Positions 16,227 to 24,147 of a stretch of 64,000 bases of DNA are shown here, in pieces; position 1 is the stretch's first letter, and every line of letters begins with the position of its first letter. The notes beneath the pieces are model-generated. The model had not been told where the DNA came from. It made no database searches and worked only from the letters and a program-made list of their open reading frames with translations. Source of the DNA: Myxococcaceae bacterium (lineage in GTDB: Bacteria; Myxococcota; Myxococcia; Myxococcales; Myxococcaceae); the NCBI GenBank assembly GCA_016793095.1, contig JAEUJQ010000027.1, positions 62,001-126,000 of the forward strand. Direction: 5' to 3'. Position numbers and translations under genes: made by a program.

Positions 16227-17255
16227 ATGCACCTCTGCGTGAACTACCCGGTGACGAAGGGCCGCCTGGTGTTGCGCACAGCGACCGACTGGGAGCGCGA
16301 CGTCGAGCCCACCCGGACGACCGCCACCCGGGCCTGGTTCGACGTGGACGTGGCGGGCCCGCTGCTCGAGCTCAAGCCCTGCCTGCGCGACGCAGGCGCG
16401 GTGCACTGGGCGAAGGGCCCCAACTACGTGCTGACGCAGCACGAGCGCGATCGCGACCTCTACCCCTACTTCTTCGGCGACGAGCACGGCCACGTGTCCG
16501 ACGTGCTCCACGTGCACCACGACGCCGTGACCCGCGCCGTCCGCGTGTACCACCCGCCCGGCTACGACGAGAACCCGCTGCGCCGCTTCCCGGTCCTCTA
16601 CATGCAGGACGGAAAGAACCTCTTCTTCCCCGAGGAGGCCTTCGCGGGCAACGAGTGGCGGGTGGACGAGACGATGGACCGCCTCGACCGGATGAACGCC
16701 ATCCGCAAGTGCCTCGTCGTCGGCATCGCGCCCGGTGATCGGATGCGCGACTACACGAAGCCCGGCTACGACGAGTACGGCCGCTTCGTCGTCGAGAAGC
16801 TGAAGCCGCTGGTGGACGGCAACCTGCGCTCACGACCCGAGCCGCACGCGACGGTCGTGATGGGCTCGTCGCTCGGCGGCGTGGCGGCGCTGCACCTGGG
16901 GTGGAAGTGGCCGCACGTCTTCGGCCGCGTCGCGGCGCTCTCGTCCACCTTCGGGCACCTCGACGATCTCTTCGAGCGCATCTCCGCCGAGCCGAAGAGG
17001 GACCTGCTCATCTACCTGGACAGCGGCTGGCCGAAGGACAACTTCGAGGCCACCAACGCGATGCGCGACCTCCTCGTGCACAAGGGCTTCCGGCTGGGCG
17101 TCGATCTCCTGCAGTTCAGCTTCCCCGAGGGGGTGCACGGCGAGGGCTCCTGGGCCGCGCGCATTCACCTGCCCTTTCAGTTCTTCTTCGGGCGCGCGTG
17201 GCTGGCGCAGCGTGGTGACGTGGAGATGCTCGCGCCGCCGGCCATCGTGTGCTGA
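16227..17255 (+). CDS. Esterase D/Fes-type alpha/beta hydrolase
   Basis: 342 residues, no signal peptide. The C-terminal two-thirds is a putative-esterase domain. It has the strand-turn RRFPVLYMQDGKNLF, the nucleophile elbow GSSLGG (Ser about 213) and a likely catalytic His in EGVHGEGSW (about 304). The N-terminal ~100 residues resemble the small beta domain that precedes the hydrolase in ferric-siderophore esterases and in carbohydrate esterases of this group. The function could be hydrolysis of an acyl, sugar or siderophore ester. It is divergent from the kinase gene with only 76 bp between the two starts. Confidence 0.78.
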   Translation: MHLCVNYPVTKGRLVLRTATDWERDVEPTRTTATRAWFDVDVAGPLLELKPCLRDAGAVHWAKGPNYVLTQHERDRDLYPYFFGDEHGHVSDVLHVHHDAVTRAVRVYHPPGYDENPLRRFPVLYMQDGKNLFFPEEAFAGNEWRVDETMDRLDRMNAIRKCLVVGIAPGDRMRDYTKPGYDEYGRFVVEKLKPLVDGNLRSRPEPHATVVMGSSLGGVAALHLGWKWPHVFGRVAALSSTFGHLDDLFERISAEPKRDLLIYLDSGWPKDNFEATNAMRDLLVHKGFRLGVDLLQFSFPEGVHGEGSWAARIHLPFQFFFGRAWLAQRGDVEMLAPPAIVC

Positions 17256-17267
17256 GACGGCCTCGCG

Positions 17268-18341
17268 ATGTTCCCCGCCATCGTCGTCGCCCTCCTCCTG
17301 GCCGAGCCTGCGGTCGCCTCGCCGTCTCTGACGGTGGTGTCGCCAACCGACGACGCCCTCGCGACCCGAGCCGCGCAGACCCCTGACCTCCCGGTCGCGC
17401 TGACGGTGAGCGCCCCTCCGGTGGCGAGGCCCGGCCCTGCCCCCGTGGTGAGCGACGTTCTCGCGCGGGCACGGAGCGCCTGGGTGAGCGCCGACTTCGT
17501 GACGTGCCTTGGGCTGCTCAACGACGACGCCCGCGTGATGGAAGCGCTCCAGCGCGGCGAGCGCACCACCGCCTCGCGCACCCTCGCGTGGCGGGTCGCC
17601 TGCAAGGTGGGGGCGCGGCAGGGCGACGGGGCGAAGCGCGACGCTGAGTGGTTGGCGACCCTCCAGCTGCCGGTGCCGGACGATCTCGGCGTCATGACCC
17701 CCGACGTCGAGGTCCTCCTCACCAGCGCGCGGCGGGCGGTCGATGCCCAGCCGCGCCTGCCCCTCGTCATCCGCAGCCCCTCGCGCGACGCCGTCGTCGC
17801 CATCGACGGGCGGCCCGCCGCGTGCATCGTGCCGTGCCGCATGGAGCTGAACGCTGGAGTCCACCTCGTGCAGGTGTCGGCAGATGGCAACAGTCCCGTG
17901 GCGCGACCCGTGACGGTGTCCGGCGACCTGACCGAGCTCGACCTCGTCCTGCCGCCGGCCGACCCCGCGCTGGCGGCGACGCAGTGGCACGAGCGGCGCG
18001 CGCAGGGCGCCAGCCTCGACGAGGGCCGGTCCGTTCTGCTGCTCGGCATCGCCCTTCGCACGCCCCGGCTGCTGGTGCTGGGGCCCTCCGAAGAGGCGGG
18101 CCTCGTCCGCGGGGCGCTCGCGGTGGACGGCGTGGTGCAGGCCCGCGCCGAGCGTGACGATGTCCAGGCCCTGGTGCGCGACCTGCTCGTGCGCGGCCGG
18201 CTGATGGAGCCCTCGGTGCCCCTGTGGAAGCGGTGGCCCTTCTGGCTCGCGGTCGGCGCGGCCGTCGTGGCCAGCGGGGTCACCACGGCGGTGTTGATCG
18301 CGAACCGGCCCGTCATCACGCGGGTGGAGCTCAACCCATGA
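17268..18341 (+). CDS. PEGA-domain protein with C-terminal membrane anchor
   Basis: 357 residues with a short signal sequence (FPAIVVALLLAEPAVA). The central part has a PEGA-like stretch, VVAIDGRPAACIVPCRMELN followed by AGVHLVQVSADG, with two cysteines replacing the usual residues around the turn. A single hydrophobic helix (FWLAVGAAVVASGVTTAVLIA) lies near the C-terminus. PEGA domains are small beta domains commonly attached to surface-layer or envelope proteins. It starts 12 bp after the esterase gene and overlaps the next gene by 4 bp. The specific function is unknown. Confidence 0.65.
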   Translation: MFPAIVVALLLAEPAVASPSLTVVSPTDDALATRAAQTPDLPVALTVSAPPVARPGPAPVVSDVLARARSAWVSADFVTCLGLLNDDARVMEALQRGERTTASRTLAWRVACKVGARQGDGAKRDAEWLATLQLPVPDDLGVMTPDVEVLLTSARRAVDAQPRLPLVIRSPSRDAVVAIDGRPAACIVPCRMELNAGVHLVQVSADGNSPVARPVTVSGDLTELDLVLPPADPALAATQWHERRAQGASLDEGRSVLLLGIALRTPRLLVLGPSEEAGLVRGALAVDGVVQARAERDDVQALVRDLLVRGRLMEPSVPLWKRWPFWLAVGAAVVASGVTTAVLIANRPVITRVELNP

Positions 18342-18973
18342 GGGCCGCCTGCCTGCTGCTCCTGCTGGCCGGCTGCGCGGTGCAGCGCGAGGTGGCGCTC
18401 ACCTTCGGCAGCGAGGGTGAGGGGCTCGACGGCTTCATGTGCAAGGACCCGGCGGGGCAGTTCCTGCTCGATCGCGCGAAGGACGGCGACGGCGGCGTGC
18501 GGGGCGGCTCCCTCGTCGTAGACTTCGTGCGGCTCGGCGGCGTGCCCGGCTGTCGCACCGGGCAGCTGATGAAGTGGTGCTCGACGCACGAGTGCAAGCC
18601 GCTGCGCCACACCCGCGCGTGCGTGCCGCTGACGTTGCCGACCTCGATGATGAAGCGCGAGGAGCTGCGCGCCGCGGTGCTCTCGGCGATGAAGCAGACC
18701 GGCAACACCGGCGTGCTCGCGGACGCGCCTGACGAGTTCGTCATCGTTCGCGCGGTAGGCAGCCTCGAGCCGTGCGCGACCCTCATGCCCGCGGCCGACG
18801 CCGCCACGCTCCCGGACTTCGACAAGAGCCAGCTGCTCGGCTGCGCCTACTCGTGCCCGGTGTTGCTCGACCGCGTGGAGCAGGACGTCTACCTGGGCTT
18901 CGAGACGCTCACCGCCCAGTGCGAGCAGGGCGTGCGGATCTGCAGCGACGGCCAGCTGCAGTGGCAGCCGTGA
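18338..18973 (+). CDS. Cys-rich lipoprotein partner of the PEGA protein
   Basis: 211 residues. It starts in an ATGA overlap with the PEGA-domain gene, which implies coupled translation. MRAACLLLLLAGC is a textbook lipoprotein signal (lipobox LAGC). The mature protein has about ten cysteines in pairs (CRTGQLMKWCSTHEC; GCAYSCP; CEQGVRICSDG), probably disulphide-bonded in the periplasm or at the surface. I do not recognise a family. The overlap suggests that the two proteins act together in the envelope. Confidence 0.7.
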   Translation: MRAACLLLLLAGCAVQREVALTFGSEGEGLDGFMCKDPAGQFLLDRAKDGDGGVRGGSLVVDFVRLGGVPGCRTGQLMKWCSTHECKPLRHTRACVPLTLPTSMMKREELRAAVLSAMKQTGNTGVLADAPDEFVIVRAVGSLEPCATLMPAADAATLPDFDKSQLLGCAYSCPVLLDRVEQDVYLGFETLTAQCEQGVRICSDGQLQWQP

Positions 18974-18976
18974 GCG

Positions 18977-20281
18977 TCACTTGAGGCCCAGGCGGGTCAG
19001 CAGCTCGATCAGGTGCGAGCGGTCCATCTTCGCGTGCCGCGCCGCCGCCGACACGTTGCCCTTCGTCACCTCGAGCAGCCGCGGCAGGTAGTGGCGCTCG
19101 AAGCGATCGAGCACCTGCGCGCGCGCGTCCTTGTACGCCAGCTCCGGGCCCGGGAGCGCGGGCTCGGCGCCAGGCGCGGCCACCGGTGGATCGAGGGTGG
19201 GCCGCTCGCCCATCGCGAGCGTCGCCTCGACGAGGTTCTTGAGCTCGCGGACGTTGCCGGGCCAGTGGTGCGCACGCAGCGCGGCGAGATCGTCGGGGCT
19301 GAAGAGCGCCTGCGCGGTGCGCTCCGAGCCGGCCTCGACGAGGAAGTGCTGGATGAGCGGCTCGAGATCGTCGAGGCGCTGGCGCAGCGGCGGCACCTCG
19401 AGGCGCACCACCGCGAGGCGGTAGTAGAGGTCGAGGCGGAACTGCCCTGCGTTCACCTCGGCCTTGAGGTCGCGGTGCGTCGCCGCCACCACCCGCACGT
19501 CCACCGACAGCTCCTCCGCCCCGCCGACCCGACGAAACCGCCGTCGCTCGAGCGCGCCGAGGAGCATCGCCTGCAGGCTCTGCGGCAGCTCGCCGATCTC
19601 ATCGAGGAAGAGGGTGCCGCGGCTCGCCCGCTCGAACGCTCCCTGGTGTCGCCGCTCGGCGCCGGTGAACGCCCCCTTCTCGTGCCCGAAGAGCTCGCTC
19701 GCCACCACGCCCGGCGCCAGGCTGCCGCAGTCCACCGTGATGAAGGGCCCCTTCGCGCGCGCTGAGCGGAGGTGCAGCTCGCGGGCGATGACCTCCTTGC
19801 CGGTGCCGGACTCGCCGATCAACAGCACGCCCGTCTCGGCGGTCGCGGCCTTCTCGACCCTCGCCAGCAGGGTGCGCATCACCGGAGCGCGCCCCTTGAG
19901 CGACCCCAGGCTCTCGTCTTCGAGCATCGGCACCGAGGCGTTCTTCCCCTCGCCGACCAGCACCTGGGTCTTGCCGAGCTGGAGCACCGCGCCCGGCGGC
20001 ACCTGCCCCTCCCGTACGGTGACGCCGTTCACCACCACGCCGTTGGTCGAGCCGACGTCACGCACCACCACCGAGGAGCCACGGCGCGAGAGCTCGACGT
20101 GAAACCGCGAGACGGTGTTGTCGCTGAGCTGCAGGGTGTTGCCTTCGGCCGTCCCCAGGGAGACCAGCTCGGCCTCGTCCGTCACGGACTTCCCGGCGTC
20201 GGGGCCCGAGACGACGCTCACCGACAGGGTGCGCATCGGCAGGCCGACGAACGCGACGGGCTGGGTGCCTTCTTGCGCCAT
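18977..20281 (-). CDS. FHA-domain sigma54-dependent transcriptional activator
   Basis: 434 residues. An N-terminal FHA domain (about 25-110) has LSDNTVSRFHVEL and DVGSTNGVVVNG, which carry the phosphothreonine-binding residues. The AAA+ domain follows, with Walker A GESGTGKE, an intact GAFTGA loop that contacts sigma54, Walker B GTLFLDEIGEL and the R-finger region. The C-terminus carries a Fis-like helix-turn-helix (NVSAAARHAKMDRSHLIELL). The FHA replaces a receiver domain, so activity should respond to Ser/Thr kinase signalling. It is convergent with the Cys-rich lipoprotein gene, 3 bp apart. Target promoters are unknown. Confidence 0.92.
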   Translation of the reverse strand: MAQEGTQPVAFVGLPMRTLSVSVVSGPDAGKSVTDEAELVSLGTAEGNTLQLSDNTVSRFHVELSRRGSSVVVRDVGSTNGVVVNGVTVREGQVPPGAVLQLGKTQVLVGEGKNASVPMLEDESLGSLKGRAPVMRTLLARVEKAATAETGVLLIGESGTGKEVIARELHLRSARAKGPFITVDCGSLAPGVVASELFGHEKGAFTGAERRHQGAFERASRGTLFLDEIGELPQSLQAMLLGALERRRFRRVGGAEELSVDVRVVAATHRDLKAEVNAGQFRLDLYYRLAVVRLEVPPLRQRLDDLEPLIQHFLVEAGSERTAQALFSPDDLAALRAHHWPGNVRELKNLVEATLAMGERPTLDPPVAAPGAEPALPGPELAYKDARAQVLDRFERHYLPRLLEVTKGNVSAAARHAKMDRSHLIELLTRLGLK

Positions 20282-20289
20282 GGCGGCGC

Positions 20290-20295
20290 ACCATA
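20290..20295 (-). promoter_or_regulatory. Candidate -10 hexamer for the FHA-sigma54 activator
   Basis: On the minus strand TATGGT lies 8 bp before the ATG at 20281. No Shine-Dalgarno sequence is seen. Confidence 0.28.
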
Positions 20296-20346
20296 CGCGG
20301 AGGGACCGCGCTCAGCGACCGCCACGGCCGTCGGCTGCACCCGCCA

Positions 20347-20374
20347 GTTGTTGGCTCGACCCGACAGGGGACGA
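20347..20374 (+). promoter_or_regulatory. GTTGTTG-N6-CCCGACAGGGGACGA shared upstream element
   Basis: Second exact copy of the 15-mer found at 10765-10779, again preceded by GTTGTTG (20347-20353). It lies 86 bp upstream of the cytochrome lipoprotein start, in the divergent region shared with the FHA-sigma54 activator. Confidence 0.45.
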
Positions 20375-20460
20375 GACACGCCTCGGGGAACGTGGGCTGG
20401 AACGCCGCTTGCGAAGGGTCCCGACGCGGGTGCAGTTCACTCTCTCCGGGGGTTGTACAC

Positions 20461-23124
20461 ATGCGTCGAACGTTGGTCGCGCTGGCGGCGGTGTCGTTGT
20501 TTGCCTGTCCGCCCGGGAATACCGAGATGGATGGAGGAGCCGCGGGAGGCTCGGCTGCAGGGGGCTCTGCGGCAGGGGGTTCTACGGCCGGCGGCTCCAC
20601 GGCAGGCGGCTCGACGGCGGGCGGCTCGACGGCAGGCGGCTCGACGGCCGGCGGCTCTACGGCGGGCGGCTCTACGGGGGGCGGCTCTACGGCGGGCGGC
20701 TCGACGGCGGGCGGCTCCACGGCGGGCGGCTCCACAGCGGGCGGCTCCACGGCGGGCGGTTCCACGGCGGGCGGGTCCGCGGGCCCCGTCCTGGCCCGCT
20801 CCAGCCGCTCCACCACCATCGACATCGCCGGGAACGACTCCATCGTCGCGATGGTGAACCCCGATGTCGGCACGGTGAGCTTCTTCAACACCATGACGAA
20901 CACGAAGAGCGGGTCGGCGTCGTTCGGCGCCGCCAGCCAGCCCGAGGGCGTCGTCATTCACCCTGACGACACGACGGCCTTCGTGTTGCTGCGCCGCGAC
21001 CAGCGACTGGCGAAGGTGACGGGCATCAACACCACGACCCCGGCCGTCGCGGCCACGCGCGCGCCCACCGGCTCGGAGCCCACCGGCGTTGCCCTGACGC
21101 CGAGCGGCGCCTTCGCCTTCGTCGCCAACTTCGGTGAGAACACCGTCAGCGTCATCGACACGGCCACCATGACGCAGGCGGCGACGATCGCGCTCGCGAG
21201 CCAGCCCCGCGCCATCGCCATCACCAACGACGGCGACTCCGACGACGCGGACGAGCGCGCCTTCGTCACCCTCTTCTACGGAGACCCCATCGCCGAGGCG
21301 TCGGACACCGGCCGCATCGGCAAGGTGGTCGAGCTCGCCGTCGGCGCGCGCACCGTCACCCGCACCATCGATCTCAACCCCTTCATGGACACGGGCTTCT
21401 CCACCACGGTGCTCGCAGACGGCGGGTTCCAACAGCCGGGCGTGGCGTGCTCGCCCAACCAGCTCTTCGGCATCACGCTGCACAACGGCAAGGCGTACGT
21501 GCCGAGCGTGTGCGCGTCGCCGCGGGGCCCGGTGAACAAGTTCACCAACCTGTTCGCGACGGTGTCCGTCATCGATCTCACCACCAACACGGAAGACACC
21601 TCGTCGACCGGCAGCGCGGTCATCTCGAAGCTGGCGCACCTGCAGGGCGGGGCGACCTCGAGCCTCCTCGGGGTCCCGGTCGGCATCGCCTTCGTCGAGG
21701 GCGTCAACGTCGGCTACCTGCTCTCGCAGGCGGCGGACATGGTGCAGCGCATTCACTACAACCCGGGCGTGCCGCGCGGCCCGATCTCGCTCGGGCCCGA
21801 CGCCATGTTCGCGCAGATCAACCTGCGCGGCGCCGGCGGCATCAAGGTGCCCACCGGGCTCGCCACCGGCCACGCCAACGGCCGCCTGTACGTGAACAAC
21901 TGGGCCGATCGCTCGCTCTCGGTGGTGAACCTCGCGCTCCAGCAGGTGGACGCGACGGGCGATGGCGTCGTGTCCGAGCCGAAGCCGATGGCCGCGACGC
22001 CCGAGGGCCGCGTGCTGGCCGGCAAGAAGTTCTTCTTCACCGGCACGGGCCGCTGGGCTGACCGCCAGGTGAACTCGTGCGCCAGCTGCCACCCTGACGG
22101 CCTCACCGACAACCTCACCTGGATCTTCGCTGCGGGGCCCCGCCAGTCGACCGGTCTGGACGGCATGTACGGCAAGACGACGATGGGCGATCAGCGCGTC
22201 TTCAACTGGACGGGCATCTTCGACGAGATGCACGACTTCGAGCTCAACACGCGCGGCACGGCCGGCGGGAAGGGCGCCATCACCGAGGGCACGGCGCCGA
22301 ACGACACGCCGTTCAACCTCACCGCGGGCGTGCTGCTCACCGGCTTCACTCAGGTGACGCGCAACGACTTCCTCTCGGGATCGACCAGGGCGGTGGTGGC
22401 CACCCGCGCCGTCCTGCGCGACTGGGACGAGATCGATGACTACGGCAAGACGATTCGGGCGAACCGCGCCCCGACGAACCTCGACGCGATGGCGGTGACG
22501 CGCGGCCGCATGGTGTTCGTCAACAACAACTGCCACTTCTGCCACGGCGGCCAGAAGTGGACCTCGAGCCAGCTGCCCTACACCCCCTCGCCGGACAAGA
22601 ACGGCTCCCTGCCGGGGACGGTGGGCGGCCCCGACGCGGGCACGGGTCTGCGCACGCGCACCCTCGACGCGGGCGTCATCTTCGGGCGGCCGAATGACCA
22701 GCTGATGGTGGACATCGAGCGCGGCGTCGGCCTGCCGGACAGCGGTGTTGGCAACGTCGGCCCAGAGCGCGTCACCTGCGTGCTGCGCAACGTCGGCACC
22801 TTCGACGGGAACGACGCGCTCGAGCGGAAGGCCGACGGCACCCTGGCGCAGGGAGCGCGGGGCTTCAACCCGCCCGCCCTCACCTCGGTCGCCACCGGCG
22901 CCCCCTACTTCCACCACGGCCGCGCCCGCACGCTCGAAGACGTCTTCACCGCGCAGTACGCCGCCCACTACCAGGCGGCGTCGGCCAACTTCCTCGCTGG
23001 CGGCGGCACGTCGCCGGCTGAGCGGCAACAGATCGCGGACCTCGTGGCGTTCCTCAAGTCCATCGACGAGTCCACCATGCCGGTGCCGCTCGACCCGTCT
23101 CAGAACATCTGCCTCGGCTATTGA
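20461..23124 (+). CDS. Beta-propeller/di-haem cytochrome c lipoprotein
   Basis: 887 residues. The ATG at 20461 gives a lipoprotein signal (MRRTLVALAAVSLFAC); upstream in-frame codons would bury it. A GGSTA linker (residues ~25-110) leads to a YVTN-type propeller (PTGVALTPSGAFAFVANFGE; TVSVIDTATMTQAATIAL). The C-terminal half has two haem-binding motifs, CASCH (540-544) and CHFCH (691-695). It also has PYFHHGRARTLEDVF, the distal-ligand region of MauG/cytochrome c peroxidase relatives. Both haem sites are complete. It is probably a surface-tethered redox enzyme or electron-transfer protein; the substrate is unknown. A strong terminator follows. Confidence 0.82.
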   Translation: MRRTLVALAAVSLFACPPGNTEMDGGAAGGSAAGGSAAGGSTAGGSTAGGSTAGGSTAGGSTAGGSTAGGSTGGGSTAGGSTAGGSTAGGSTAGGSTAGGSTAGGSAGPVLARSSRSTTIDIAGNDSIVAMVNPDVGTVSFFNTMTNTKSGSASFGAASQPEGVVIHPDDTTAFVLLRRDQRLAKVTGINTTTPAVAATRAPTGSEPTGVALTPSGAFAFVANFGENTVSVIDTATMTQAATIALASQPRAIAITNDGDSDDADERAFVTLFYGDPIAEASDTGRIGKVVELAVGARTVTRTIDLNPFMDTGFSTTVLADGGFQQPGVACSPNQLFGITLHNGKAYVPSVCASPRGPVNKFTNLFATVSVIDLTTNTEDTSSTGSAVISKLAHLQGGATSSLLGVPVGIAFVEGVNVGYLLSQAADMVQRIHYNPGVPRGPISLGPDAMFAQINLRGAGGIKVPTGLATGHANGRLYVNNWADRSLSVVNLALQQVDATGDGVVSEPKPMAATPEGRVLAGKKFFFTGTGRWADRQVNSCASCHPDGLTDNLTWIFAAGPRQSTGLDGMYGKTTMGDQRVFNWTGIFDEMHDFELNTRGTAGGKGAITEGTAPNDTPFNLTAGVLLTGFTQVTRNDFLSGSTRAVVATRAVLRDWDEIDDYGKTIRANRAPTNLDAMAVTRGRMVFVNNNCHFCHGGQKWTSSQLPYTPSPDKNGSLPGTVGGPDAGTGLRTRTLDAGVIFGRPNDQLMVDIERGVGLPDSGVGNVGPERVTCVLRNVGTFDGNDALERKADGTLAQGARGFNPPALTSVATGAPYFHHGRARTLEDVFTAQYAAHYQAASANFLAGGGTSPAERQQIADLVAFLKSIDESTMPVPLDPSQNICLGY
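20534..20785 (+). repeat. 15-bp coding minisatellite (GGSTA linker)
   Basis: Tandem GGCGGCTCGACGGCA-like units encode the GGSTA linker of the cytochrome lipoprotein, with one GGSTG variant. Same length and layout as the linker repeat at 3384-3863, but with Thr instead of Ala. Confidence 0.88.
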
Positions 23125-23158
23125 GGCGCTGCACTCCCCTCCCCGGGGATCGTGACCG

Positions 23159-23199
23159 CAGCCGCCCGGGCGCCGCGTTGGCCCGGGCGGCTGTTTTTT
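23159..23199 (+). terminator. Rho-independent terminator
   Basis: AGCCGCCCGGGC (23160-23171) pairs perfectly with GCCCGGGCGGCT (23181-23192) around a 9-base loop, then G and six T residues. It lies 35 bp after the cytochrome gene and is the clearest terminator in the window. Confidence 0.93.
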
Positions 23200-23318
23200 C
23201 GCGCGCGCGTCGTTCTCACTCCACACTCTCACGAGCCTGCCCCGCGAGGGTCGCGACTTTGGCGGGCGGTGGTATAGGCGGCCGGGAATAGTCCCCGCTG
23301 GTCGCCGTTGGAGGCACG

Positions 23319-23798
23319 ATGCGCTCGAAGCTGCTCCTCATTGGTCTCGTCGCCCTGTCGGGCTGCATGCGGAAGATCCCGGGCACCGAGATCGACGACA
23401 CCGCAGACTCCCGCGCGATCCTCGACGTGATGACGGCGTACCGGGCGGCGGTCGAGCAGCGCAACCCACAGGCCATCATCGACCTCGCTGACCCCCAGTT
23501 CCGCGACGACGGCGGCAGCGCCACACCCGACGATGATCTCGACTACTCCACGCTGTACACGTCGCTCGCGACCCGCTTTCAGCGCATCGAAGACGTGCGC
23601 CTCGACATGAACGTGCGCCGCATGGAGTTCGACGACGGGTCCGCGGCGGCGCGCGTCACGTACACGTACACGCTGTCCTTCAAGATGCCGACGTTGTCGG
23701 GCCGCACCCAGACGGACACCGACATCAAGCAGATGGTGCTCCGGCGCACCGACGAGAGTGGCGGCAAGGCCCGCTGGCGCATCGTCTCGGGGATCTGA
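23319..23798 (+). CDS. Lipoprotein with NTF2/SnoaL-like fold
   Basis: 159 residues with a perfect lipoprotein signal, MRSKLLLIGLVALSGC, and a GGAGG ribosome site 6 bp before the ATG. TATAGG (23273-23278) about 40 bp upstream is a good -10 candidate. The mature part reads ILDVMTAYRAAVEQRNPQAI and later RVTYTYTLSFKMP, a helix then a curved beta-sheet, as in NTF2-like proteins with a D..A...AV.....NP/D motif. Proteins of this fold bind small ligands or serve as accessory domains. No catalytic residues can be assigned. Confidence 0.72.
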   Translation: MRSKLLLIGLVALSGCMRKIPGTEIDDTADSRAILDVMTAYRAAVEQRNPQAIIDLADPQFRDDGGSATPDDDLDYSTLYTSLATRFQRIEDVRLDMNVRRMEFDDGSAAARVTYTYTLSFKMPTLSGRTQTDTDIKQMVLRRTDESGGKARWRIVSGI

Positions 23799-23802
23799 GT
23801 CC

Positions 23803-24026
23803 CCCGGTTCGACCGCCTGCGTTCGGCCTGCGCTCCTCGGCGTGAGGTCGCTGGGGTGATCACGTTCGCCTCGTCGTCTCCGCCCTCTCTCTTCCGGCTC
23901 CGTCTCACGCGTGTCCCGGTTCGACTCCGCCTTCGAACGGATTGCGCTCCTCGGCGTGTGAGGTCACCGGTGATGACGTTCGCCTCCGCTCGGTCAGTCT
24001 TCCGGCCGTCGTCGGGCCGGTGAGGC
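23803..24026. repeat. Imperfect tandem 112-114-bp intergenic repeat
   Basis: This 349-bp gap (23799-24147) has no convincing gene. Two copies start with CCCGGTTCGAC at 23803 and 23915. Both contain TGCGCTCCTCGGCGTG and GTGAT.ACGTTCGCCTC in the same order. A CCGGCC/GGCCGG hairpin (24003-24021) lies at the end of copy 2. On the minus strand the core repeats in frame as EANVIT..., RRGAQ..., RRRS, but no start or ribosome site supports a gene. TAGAAG (24094-24099) may be the -10 for the TPR gene at 24148. Confidence 0.7.
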
Positions 24027-24147
24027 ACGGGCAGACGTGAACGCATCGTCTCCCTCGCGGCGATCTTCCTTGACCCGAGGAAAAACGCGTCGCTAGAAGA
24101 CCGCGCTTTCCCAAGAAACCCCCTCTTCAGAGCTCGAGGCGTACACC

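Noticed and set aside
20437-23232. 931-codon minus-strand open frame opposite the cytochrome gene
   Set aside because: Same bias as above; the plus strand carries haem motifs, a signal peptide and a terminator in the correct orientation.
23579-24046. 155-codon minus-strand frame with in-frame EANVIT/RRGAQ repeats
   Set aside because: It overlaps the end of the NTF2-like lipoprotein, has no ribosome site, and its periodicity is explained by the DNA-level tandem repeat.
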